From the NCBI GenBank assembly GCA_016763955.1, contig JAESSU010000368.1, forward strand, positions 1 to 6,411: a DNA stretch of 6,411 nt. The letters are read 5' to 3'. Position 1 is the stretch's first letter, and the number at the start of each line of letters is the position of its first letter. The translations under genes and the position numbers were made by a program. The notes under the pieces are model-generated. The model did not search any database. It had not been told where the DNA came from and saw only the letters and a list, made by a program, of their open reading frames with translations. Below are positions 1 through 4,914 of the stretch, piece after piece. The DNA is from Phycisphaeraceae bacterium (GTDB lineage: Bacteria > Planctomycetota > Phycisphaerae > Phycisphaerales > Phycisphaeraceae).

Positions 1-1
1 A

Positions 2-91
2 GTGATCGAAAAATCCCTAGCCTACATGGGCATCAAACCCGACCTACTTACAGATGAAAACCAACAACAAGTCGCAAGTCGGTCACATTGA
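2..91 (+). CDS. 3' end of an unidentified gene (partial, 29 codons)
   Basis: This frame is open from the window edge to a TGA at 89-91. The other two plus frames close quickly, with stops at 3-5 and 55-57. The visible tail is hydrophilic and ends in QQQVASRSH, which suits the C-terminus of a soluble protein. There is too little sequence to recognise a family and no motif is visible. It reads in the same direction as the SGNH hydrolase gene, 104 bases upstream of it. That gap has no clear hairpin plus T-run, so co-transcription cannot be excluded. The main doubt is whether so short an open stretch is really coding. Confidence 0.5.
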   Translation: MIEKSLAYMGIKPDLLTDENQQQVASRSH

Positions 92-145
92 TAAAAAAAC
101 TGGCCGCCCCGTCATTGATCCCTCATCTTCATTCGCATTTATACT

Positions 146-151
146 TATAAT
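146..151 (+). promoter_or_regulatory. possible -10 element for the SGNH hydrolase gene
   Basis: A perfect TATAAT hexamer lies in an AT-rich stretch 44 bases before the ATG at 196. No convincing -35 box is found 16-18 bases upstream. The best TTGA-like hexamer (115-120) is 25 bases away, which is too far. This rests on a consensus match only. Confidence 0.25.
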
Positions 152-195
152 TTCTTCTACTCATAATCCCAGATCATTGAATACGGAACGTCGAT

Positions 196-1281
196 ATGTC
201 TAATATTTCTAAATATGACAGCAACATGCTTGCTCCGAATGTCACCGACGGCGTTGCATGGTACGACCTATCCTTACTGGGGGTCGAAGGACTCGGCTGG
301 ACAGACACCAATCATCCTTTAGACCGCCTGCCCGCTCACGCTCAAGGGCAAGTGACCGAAGCGGTTTGGAATTTAAGCCAACATTCCGCAGGCCTATGCG
401 TTCGCTTTAAAACAAATGCGGTGAGTCTTGATGCGCGATGGACGTTGCGTTTTGAAAATCTAGCGATGGATCACATGCCAGCTACCGGTTGTAGTAGTGT
501 CGATTTGTATGTCCTAGATGACAAGCAAAAATGGCGTTGGTTAGGCATCGGGCGCAACCCCACGTTCCCACTCTCCCAAGCATCACTCGTCAGCGAACTC
601 ACACCCAATGAACGTCAGTACCTACTTTACTTCCCCCTCTATAACGGCGTTAGTCAAGTCGAAATCGGACTACCCCCGGAAGCAGCACTTTGTGTTGCCC
701 CACCGCGCAAAGATAAACCCATTTGCATCTATGGCACGTCCATCGTTCAAGGCGGCTGTGCCTCACGGCCGGGCCTGGCCTATCCCTCTATCCTTGGTCG
801 CCGCCTTAACCGCCAAGTCATCAACCTCGGCTTTTTAGGATCAGCCAAAGCCGAACCCGAGATGACGAAACTACTCGCTCAACTGAATCCCGCAGTCTTC
901 ATCATCGACAGCTTGCCCAATGCTGATGTCAATGTAGGCGTTGATGTCAACGAACAACGTCTTGAACACCTTGTCCGATCCCTGCTAGAGGCACGCCCCA
1001 CCACCCCTATTCTCTTTATCGAATATATCGTTTATCGGAAACAACATCTCGCCCAAGAACCGCAAACCACCCGCAACACTCGCAACGGCTACTGGCATAC
1101 CGCCCGACAACGATTGCAAGACAATCCGCCTAAAAACCTGCACTTACTTCACGATTTAAGTGGAGACAATCTCCTAGGCCACGACACCGAAGCCACTGTC
1201 GATGGTGTGCATCCTAACGACCTAGGATTCATGCGAATGGCCGATGTCATCGAGCCTGTCTTGCGAAAAATATTAGGCTAG
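196..1281 (+). CDS. SGNH/GDSL-family hydrolase with GxDLY-type N-terminal domain
   Basis: A 361-residue protein with two parts. Residues 1 to about 165 form a beta-rich N-terminal domain containing SVDLY (101-105), the signature region of the GxDLY domain that precedes some SGNH hydrolases. Residues about 174-361 are the catalytic domain. Block I is YGTSIVQGG with nucleophile Ser182, where GTS replaces the usual GDS. Block II is the glycine region NLGFLGSA (210-217). Block III is DSLPN (238-242), with Asn242 as the likely oxyanion residue. Block V is DGVHP, with Asp336 and His339 completing the catalytic triad. The family cleaves ester bonds, often acyl groups on sugars or lipids; the substrate here cannot be told. 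No signal peptide is visible, so a cytoplasmic location is likely. The ATG at 196 is preceded by a weak purine patch (CGGAAC, 184-189). It lies alone on its strand and converges with the DUF1801 gene. The family call is firm; the substrate is unknown. Confidence 0.9.
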   Translation: MSNISKYDSNMLAPNVTDGVAWYDLSLLGVEGLGWTDTNHPLDRLPAHAQGQVTEAVWNLSQHSAGLCVRFKTNAVSLDARWTLRFENLAMDHMPATGCSSVDLYVLDDKQKWRWLGIGRNPTFPLSQASLVSELTPNERQYLLYFPLYNGVSQVEIGLPPEAALCVAPPRKDKPICIYGTSIVQGGCASRPGLAYPSILGRRLNRQVINLGFLGSAKAEPEMTKLLAQLNPAVFIIDSLPNADVNVGVDVNEQRLEHLVRSLLEARPTTPILFIEYIVYRKQHLAQEPQTTRNTRNGYWHTARQRLQDNPPKNLHLLHDLSGDNLLGHDTEATVDGVHPNDLGFMRMADVIEPVLRKILG

Positions 1282-1287
1282 TAGGTT

Positions 1288-1307
1288 ACCATCTGTGAAT
1301 TGATGGT
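1288..1307 (+). other. small inverted repeat just after the SGNH hydrolase stop codon
   Basis: ACCATC (1288-1293) and GATGGT (1302-1307) form a 6-base stem with an 8-base loop, starting 7 bases after the stop. No T-run follows, so it is not a standard intrinsic terminator. It could protect the mRNA 3' end or be chance. Confidence 0.25.
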
Positions 1308-1351
1308 CTGGGAAAAATCCTCGCCCCAAGTATCTCAAAACAACTTACCGG

Positions 1352-1389
1352 AGCCCGCGGGAATCTGCTTGTGCAGCTTCCGGCGGCTT
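1352..1389 (+). repeat. GC-rich imperfect hairpin, copy A of a dispersed palindrome
   Basis: The sequence folds on itself around the loop TTGT (1369-1372). The apical helix is CTGC/GCAG. Next come a T/C mismatch, then GGAA/TTCC, a G/G mismatch, CCGC/GCGG, a C/C mismatch and two closing pairs (G-T, A-T). A related hairpin in the opposite orientation lies at 6290-6326 with mismatches at the same three places. It sits in the spacer between the convergent SGNH hydrolase and DUF1801 genes, 70 bases past the first stop codon. It may act as a REP-like element or an mRNA 3'-end structure. The bases after it (GTCTAAAATCC) are not a strong T-run, so a terminator role is only possible. Confidence 0.65.
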
Positions 1390-1432
1390 GTCTAAAATCC
1401 ATTAATTAATCACTGACGGAGTACGAGAGTAA

Positions 1433-1783
1433 TCACCTGTCACATTCAACTGACGCATGCATCGCGTTGTGAATCACCTGCAATAATTCCGTTAATGGCA
1501 ATTCATCACTGTCCTTGAATTTAATGCAGCCTTTGCCCATCTTGATCGTAGGATGATTGAGCTTAAACGCAGCAATGTTCTTTTCACCACAGGTATAAAG
1601 ACTGATGTAATGCTTCTGATTCGCTAGCGCACACCAACCCTTAACATCATTGTGAAAAGTCGGCATGTGATATTGCATCTCCAACGTCGCATCGGGATAC
1701 GCCATCTCAATTAAGTGCCTAATCTGATCAAACCGTTGTCTACGTGAGACGGGAATGTTGGCAAGATACGCATTAAAGTCCAT
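1433..1783 (-). CDS. DUF1801 (YdhG-like) family protein
   Basis: A small 116-residue soluble protein matching the DUF1801 pattern. It has an N-terminal helix pair (about 1-30), YHMPTF at 38-43, ISLYTCG at 60-66, KMGKGCIKFK at 81-90, and a final helix after an acidic DELP stretch (93-96). Members are about 110-140 residues and adopt a frataxin-like alpha/beta fold; their biochemical role is not established. The ATG at 1783 has only a weak upstream purine patch (TAGGCG). The gene starts 23 bases after the sodN stop on the same strand with no terminator between, so translation from a shared message is likely. A link to oxidative stress or metal handling would be inference from position only. Confidence 0.82.
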   Translation of the reverse strand: MDFNAYLANIPVSRRQRFDQIRHLIEMAYPDATLEMQYHMPTFHNDVKGWCALANQKHYISLYTCGEKNIAAFKLNHPTIKMGKGCIKFKDSDELPLTELLQVIHNAMHASVECDR

Positions 1784-1806
1784 CGCTAAATCACGCCTAG
1801 AAACAA

Positions 1807-2310
1807 TTAGTGTTTGTGATCATGCACATACCCTGATGCTATTTTTTCAATGGCAGCAGACAGCGCTTCAACCGTAGTAGAATCGGTCTTCTGCTTGGTT
1901 TTCATCGCAGCCACCATCACGGCATGATGCGCAGCGAGTGTGTTGAGATAGGTTGCATACGCTTGGCTCTTGGAGGGATCAACGGGCTTGATTTTCTGGG
2001 TTAGAAAATATTCGCTGATCGTAGTGATGATGTTCGAAGCGTGTGTTTCTTTTGTATTGATCCAACGAACCAACTGATTCTGGTCCTGAGGCGATTGTGA
2101 TGCAGCCAATTCATTGATGAGCTTGATGGCTTTAGCAATGGTCACGGCATCTTCACGAATCTGATCAATACGCCCTTCATCATCATAAATGCCACAAGGC
2201 ACCTGACAATGAGCATTGGCACGCGGACTTGAGGGAATGAAAATACTGGCAGTCACCAATGCAGCGAGTATCAAAAACGTTGCAATCGTTGTAGGTCGAA
2301 ATTTAAGCAT
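1807..2310 (-). CDS. sodN: nickel-containing superoxide dismutase with signal peptide
   Basis: A 167-residue precursor. Residues 1-33 are a signal peptide: basic start (MLKFR), hydrophobic core at about 9-25, and the cleavage motif ANA (31-33). The next residue is His34, opening HCQVPCGIY (34-42), the nickel hook of NiSOD. His1, Cys2 and Cys6 of the mature chain bind Ni, and Tyr9 lies near the active site. The mature chain would be 134 residues, against about 117 for the Streptomyces enzyme. NQLVRWINTKETHA and the following YFLTQKIKP (about 78-109) fit the helical-bundle core of marine-type NiSODs. The enzyme converts superoxide to oxygen and hydrogen peroxide. The free N-terminal His needed for Ni binding would be made by signal peptidase, so export is expected. 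No sodX-type maturation protease gene is in the window. The C-terminus has three histidines in five residues (163-167). The start is supported by AGGAG (2319-2323) at 8 bases spacing. The DUF1801 gene follows 23 bases downstream. Confidence 0.94.
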   Translation of the reverse strand: MLKFRPTTIATFLILAALVTASIFIPSSPRANAHCQVPCGIYDDEGRIDQIREDAVTIAKAIKLINELAASQSPQDQNQLVRWINTKETHASNIITTISEYFLTQKIKPVDPSKSQAYATYLNTLAAHHAVMVAAMKTKQKTDSTTVEALSAAIEKIASGYVHDHKH

Positions 2311-2318
2311 GATTTTAT

Positions 2319-2323
2319 CTCCT
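2319..2323 (-). promoter_or_regulatory. ribosome binding site of sodN
   Basis: The minus strand reads AGGAG here, 8 bases before the ATG at 2310. It is one of the best Shine-Dalgarno matches in the window and fixes the precursor start, so that the hydrophobic leader is included. Confidence 0.8.
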
Positions 2324-2374
2324 AGTTATCAGATCAAACAAATAAACCGTTACGTTACAAATAACACTACCAAC

Positions 2375-2403
2375 GTTATACCCCTTGTCAATAATCTTGT
2401 CGG
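2375..2403 (-). promoter_or_regulatory. probable sodN promoter
   Basis: On the minus strand CCGACA (2403-2398) is followed after exactly 17 bases by TATAAC (2380-2375), matching sigma70-type -35 and -10 boxes at 4 of 6 and 5 of 6 positions. The -10 lies about 65 bases before the ATG. An overlapping alternative uses a perfect TTGACA (2391-2386) with a poor -10 (TAGTGT) after 16 bases. The -35 of the first option lies inside the left 12-base direct repeat that borders the palindromic element. The assignment is by consensus only; promoter sequences of the host group are not well defined. Confidence 0.4.
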
Positions 2404-2409
2404 GTTGCT
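2398..2409 (+). repeat. left 12-base direct repeat bordering the palindromic element
   Basis: TGTCGGGTTGCT is repeated exactly at 2535-2546. The two copies abut the two ends of the 125-base palindromic element, the position expected of a target-site duplication. Confidence 0.6.
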
Positions 2410-2534
2410 CAGGCAAACGCATGGACCAAAAATTGTATTAGCGAGCCGTGTTGTGTCAACACGGAATTGACCGTAGGTCAAAAACGGACTGACACAACTT
2501 AGCTCGCTAATACAGATGTACATGCTGTTTGCCC
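2410..2534. mobile_element. MITE-like palindromic element, 125 bases, no coding capacity
   Basis: The stretch is one long imperfect inverted repeat. The inner arms 2434-2458 and 2490-2514 match at 22 of 25 positions, with the only mismatches in one 3-base block (CGT against TTA read on the other strand). The outer arms continue with GGCAAAC-GCATG at 2412-2424 against GGCAAACAGCATG read on the minus strand from 2533 to 2521. Two smaller perfect palindromes sit in the left half and centre (see 2446-2481). A 12-base direct repeat abuts both ends. Terminal inverted repeats, a flanking duplication, small size and lack of genes fit a non-autonomous mobile element. It could instead be a large structured intergenic repeat of the REP/BIME kind. 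It lies between the antiporter gene and sodN, just upstream of the sodN promoter. A diverged relative begins near 6358. Confidence 0.6.
2446..2481. repeat. two adjacent perfect palindromes inside the MITE-like element
   Basis: CCGTGTTG (2446-2453) and CAACACGG (2457-2464) pair perfectly around a TGT loop. Two bases later TTGACC (2467-2472) and GGTCAA (2476-2481) pair around GTA. The second palindrome with its flanks is the part shared, base for base over 20 positions, with 6392-6411. The left hairpin competes with the large outer stem, so the region can fold in two mutually exclusive ways. Confidence 0.65.
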
Positions 2535-2546
2535 TGTCGGGTTGCT
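2535..2546 (+). repeat. right 12-base direct repeat bordering the palindromic element
   Basis: Exact second copy of TGTCGGGTTGCT (first at 2398-2409), starting at the base after the right end of the palindromic element. The remaining gap to the antiporter stop (2547-2652) holds no gene. It has a T-run at 2633-2642 on the plus strand without a strong stem before it. Confidence 0.6.
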
Positions 2547-2652
2547 GTTGGATGTGGCACTTTGTTTTAGGCTTTCAAGGCGATTGGGGAGCAGTCAAAA
2601 TCATACCCGGCAAGCATAACAGCCCCGTTGCAGGTTTTTTTTAGATTTTTGA

Positions 2653-4446
2653 TCAAACTTCCGCTTCATCTGGAATGCGTGGCGATGAGCCGTGCTCGCC
2701 TAGATGAGACTCGGTAAGGCTCAAAGCAGCGAGCATTTCCGTCACCGTATTGGCGGCTCGGACACGCTGGCGAGTCTCTGAATCATCAAAGACTTTCGCA
2801 ATGAGCCCTAGCAATTCAATCTGAGCCGTGGCATCATTTAATGGCGTGAGCAACATGAAAATAATGCGAGCCTTCTCACCATCCGGTGCGTCAAAGTCCA
2901 CCCCCTTGATACTACGTGCCATGACAACCACTGGTTTTTCAAGCCCTGCAAGTCGCGCGTGAGGAACTGCAATGCCATGAGCTAAACCCGTGTGCATAAT
3001 TTGTTCACGTTGCCAGACAGCATCATCAATGGTTTGAACTGGAATTTTAAGCAAGACCGCAGTATGTTCTGCCATCTCCTTAATCGCATAACGTGTTTCA
3101 ATTGCTAAAAGCTTGGCAATCACGTTTTTTTCAGGTAGATATGAACCAAGCGTATGCTTGATCTCACGCTGCATGGTTCGTTCCATGGCAGGCCCTGAAA
3201 GCAAACTGGTAAACAATGCCATGATCACAATCGCCACAAACAACGGCTCAGTGATCAAGCCCTGATTCAAAGCAAGCTGTCCAAGGATAATGCCCATCGC
3301 ACCTTGCGCTGCCATGCCAAAACCTACCGCCCAGCGTTCACGAACCTGCATCCCCGCCATGCGAGCACCTAAGTAGCAACCGCCAATCTTGCCCACCAAT
3401 GCAATCCCCAAAACCAGAAGCACCAGTCCAAGATCAAAACCCGCGATGAAGTTAACACCTAGGCCGATACTTGCAAAGAAAATAGGGGCAAAGATATTGG
3501 TAATAAACTGGTGAATGTTATCACGGGTTCGTTCACGCAGATGATGCGAGTCCCCCATCGCCACGCCAGCGATAAACGCGCCGAAGATCGAATGAATCCC
3601 GATAAACTCAGTGAGTGCTGCACAAAGCAATGCAACGACCAATACGAAGCTCAAAACACCGCCAGGCCAGCTCGTATGAACCTGCACAAAAGGAAGTGCT
3701 TTATGGAAGAACAATCGACCCACCGTGAGCATCCCGCCGATAAACAAGAAGGTCAATCCAATGGTCCCGAGCAATCCCGCAGCCGGTCCAACAGCAGAAG
3801 CAGCAGCCGCTGGATCGATCGGTTGAATCAACGCGAGAATCACGGCAAAACCAATCCAGCCGATCAAGTCATTGATCATCGCAGCGGACATAATGAGCAT
3901 GCCAATATCACTCTTGAGCATGTTCAGATCCATCAGAATCTTAGCAATCACCGGCAAAGCTGTAATAGACAAACCGATCCCAACGAATAAGGCAAAGGGC
4001 AAAAGTTCTTTACCCCCGTCATAATCAAACCAGCCTGGGACGCTATAAGCCAGTAAAGCTCCCGCCGCAAAGGGGAATATCACACCCGCAAGACTCACAA
4101 ACAAGGCAGCCTTGCCTTGCTTAATCGCGACCGTCAGGTCCACTTCCATCCCCGCAACCAATAGCAGTAACGCAACACTAAGAGTCACCAAGCCTTGAAA
4201 AGCAATGGCCGTTGCACCTGTGGAGGGGAACAAAAATGTAAACCACTGAGGCTGGATATAACCAAAAACCGTGGGGCCCAAAAGCACGCCAGCGAGAATT
4301 TCACCTAATACAGAAGGCTGGTGATACTTGCGAGCAAGCTCTCCTAAAAATCGTGCAATACCAAGCAAAACGGCCAGTGACAGAAAAAAAACGGTCACAT
4401 CATGATGGCCCATGGCTGCGCCAGCACTTTCAGCTAAAGTAATCAA
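2653..4446 (-). CDS. CPA2-family cation/proton antiporter fused to a C-terminal PTS EIIA domain
   Basis: A 597-residue inner-membrane protein (numbering from the TTG at 4446). Residues about 17-420 form a dozen or so hydrophobic helices with CPA2 landmarks: QPSVLGEILAGVLLGP (43-58), GLSITALPVIAK, the ion-site pair Asn192-Asp193 in AMINDLIGWI, and Lys353 in a late helix. Residues about 435-577 match a type 2 (fructose/nitrogen) EIIA domain. GIAVPHAR carries His496, the residue phosphorylated by the PTS in this family. No TrkA-N (RCK) domain is present, unlike Kef systems. Likely role: electroneutral or electrogenic K+/Na+ exchange for H+, with activity tied to EIIA phosphorylation (inference). 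Start choice: GGAG (4459-4456) lies 9 bases before a TTG at 4446. An in-frame TTG at 4467 lacks such a site, and an ATG at 4413 (586 residues) is the other candidate. It is read away from the diguanylate cyclase gene. The ion specificity is unknown. Confidence 0.9.
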   Translation of the reverse strand: MITLAESAGAAMGHHDVTVFFLSLAVLLGIARFLGELARKYHQPSVLGEILAGVLLGPTVFGYIQPQWFTFLFPSTGATAIAFQGLVTLSVALLLLVAGMEVDLTVAIKQGKAALFVSLAGVIFPFAAGALLAYSVPGWFDYDGGKELLPFALFVGIGLSITALPVIAKILMDLNMLKSDIGMLIMSAAMINDLIGWIGFAVILALIQPIDPAAAASAVGPAAGLLGTIGLTFLFIGGMLTVGRLFFHKALPFVQVHTSWPGGVLSFVLVVALLCAALTEFIGIHSIFGAFIAGVAMGDSHHLRERTRDNIHQFITNIFAPIFFASIGLGVNFIAGFDLGLVLLVLGIALVGKIGGCYLGARMAGMQVRERWAVGFGMAAQGAMGIILGQLALNQGLITEPLFVAIVIMALFTSLLSGPAMERTMQREIKHTLGSYLPEKNVIAKLLAIETRYAIKEMAEHTAVLLKIPVQTIDDAVWQREQIMHTGLAHGIAVPHARLAGLEKPVVVMARSIKGVDFDAPDGEKARIIFMLLTPLNDATAQIELLGLIAKVFDDSETRQRVRAANTVTEMLAALSLTESHLGEHGSSPRIPDEAEV

Positions 4447-4455
4447 GTGGCATAT

Positions 4456-4459
4456 CTCC
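4456..4459 (-). promoter_or_regulatory. Shine-Dalgarno site deciding the TTG start of the antiporter gene
   Basis: GGAG on the minus strand ends 9 bases before the TTG at 4446. Neither the upstream TTG at 4467 nor the ATG at 4413 has a comparable site, so this supports a non-ATG start giving a 597-residue protein. Confidence 0.5.
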
Positions 4460-4524
4460 AAAATCAAGTGATACCAGTCGTCAATAAACTTGTCCGAATG
4501 CTTTTGTCCGCTGCCCCCCGAAAG

Positions 4525-4553
4525 TTTATTTTAAGCATCCAAAACGTTTTCAA
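4525..4553 (-). promoter_or_regulatory. possible promoter of the antiporter gene
   Basis: On the minus strand TTGAAA (4553-4548) is followed after 17 bases by AATAAA (4530-4525), matching 5 of 6 and 4 of 6 consensus positions. This gives a leader of roughly 70 bases before the TTG. Consensus match only. Confidence 0.3.
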
Positions 4554-4750
4554 CGCGGTCAAAATCATACACAATGGGTCTATGGCAGACTTTCTACATC
4601 CTGTCTGTGACGTGTAGCTTAACAGAAACATATTGTCCATGACCACCCCTAAACTCCGTTTACGACGGTTATAACCTTTGGTTCTTACATTGGATCAAAA
4701 GCTTGCTCTGTAACCCTGATTTTAGATGCATAAAACAATGGGTGTGGTTT

Positions 4751-4815
4751 AGCTTGGGTTGACTGATAGGTCTGACTAAAATGTATGGTCAGACGTAAAG
4801 CAGATACCCAAAGCT
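4751..4815. repeat. 65-base dyad upstream of the diguanylate cyclase gene
   Basis: GTCTGAC (4770-4776) and GTCAGAC (4788-4794) are perfect inverted copies around an 11-base spacer. Outside them AGCTTGGGT (4751-4759) pairs with ACCCAAAGCT (4806-4815) with one extra base. The inner spacer contains TAAAAT, a -10-like hexamer. The structure could be an operator for a dimeric regulator or a stem-loop in a leader RNA. It does not match the c-di-GMP riboswitch core that I know. Confidence 0.5.
4754..4782 (+). promoter_or_regulatory. possible promoter of the diguanylate cyclase gene
   Basis: TTGGGT (4754-4759) and TAAAAT (4777-4782) are 17 bases apart. The -10 matches 5 of 6 positions and the -35 only its TTG. 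Both lie inside the dyad, so a protein bound there would block this promoter. It would give a leader of about 125 bases. Weak evidence. Confidence 0.3.
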
Positions 4816-4869
4816 GGTTCGACGCAAACGAGTCATCTGTGAATCATTATCGTCATGCTGCTAGACCAC

Positions 4870-4888
4870 GTATCTGAACGTAAGATAC
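4870..4888 (+). repeat. small hairpin in the diguanylate cyclase leader
   Basis: GTATCT (4870-4875) and AGATAC (4883-4888) pair perfectly around a 7-base loop, 12 bases before the ribosome binding site. It could affect translation, or be chance. Confidence 0.3.
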
Positions 4889-4900
4889 ACTGTCAGCCAA

Positions 4901-4905
4901 GGGAG
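4901..4905 (+). promoter_or_regulatory. ribosome binding site deciding the GTG start of the diguanylate cyclase gene
   Basis: GGGAG ends 9 bases before the GTG at 4915. No in-frame ATG lies between this site and the receiver-like domain, so a GTG start is well supported. Confidence 0.65.
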
Positions 4906-4914
4906 AAGTAGGAC

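Larger units (their letters stand above)
4468..4914. other. long divergent intergenic region between antiporter and diguanylate cyclase genes
   Basis: About 450 bases without a supportable gene. The 60-codon minus-strand reading frame at 4464-4646 has no family resemblance and overlaps the antiporter 5' end. The left part (4468-4740) carries the likely antiporter promoter and a pair of TTGTCCG repeats (near 4489 and 4505). The right part (4741-4914) carries the large dyad, a small hairpin, and the promoter and ribosome binding site candidates for the diguanylate cyclase gene. The length leaves room for regulatory sites or a small RNA; none can be named. Confidence 0.6.

Noticed and set aside
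2216..2470. 84-codon plus-strand open frame over the sodN start and the palindromic element
   Set aside because: Its first part is antisense to the sodN signal peptide and its end runs through a palindrome. No family resemblance.
2633..2642. Intrinsic terminator suggested by a T-run
   Set aside because: The T-run is on the plus strand, where no gene precedes it, and the bases before it give only about a 4-pair stem. It cannot end the minus-strand antiporter transcript.
3511..3990. 159-codon plus-strand open frame inside the antiporter gene
   Set aside because: It is rich in Arg, Ser, Asn and Gln with no domain, and lies wholly antisense to a well-supported membrane protein gene. It is a frame shadow.
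4431..4453. Seven-codon leader peptide overlapping the antiporter start (ATG at 4453)
   Set aside because: The GGAG is only 2 bases from that ATG, too close to direct initiation there, and no regulatory codon pattern is visible.
2595..4570. GTCAAAATCATAC shared between 2595-2607 and 4558-4570
   Set aside because: A 13-base match in a window of this size is expected by chance at a rate near 0.3, and the flanks do not align well.
4464..4646. 60-codon minus-strand open frame upstream of the antiporter
   Set aside because: No recognisable family or convincing ribosome binding site, and its end overlaps a possible antiporter start. Composition looks non-coding.
4741..4914. c-di-GMP riboswitch upstream of the diguanylate cyclase
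   Set aside because: A short GACGCAAAC stretch near 4829 recalls part of the GEMM core, but the remaining conserved segments and paired regions are not found.
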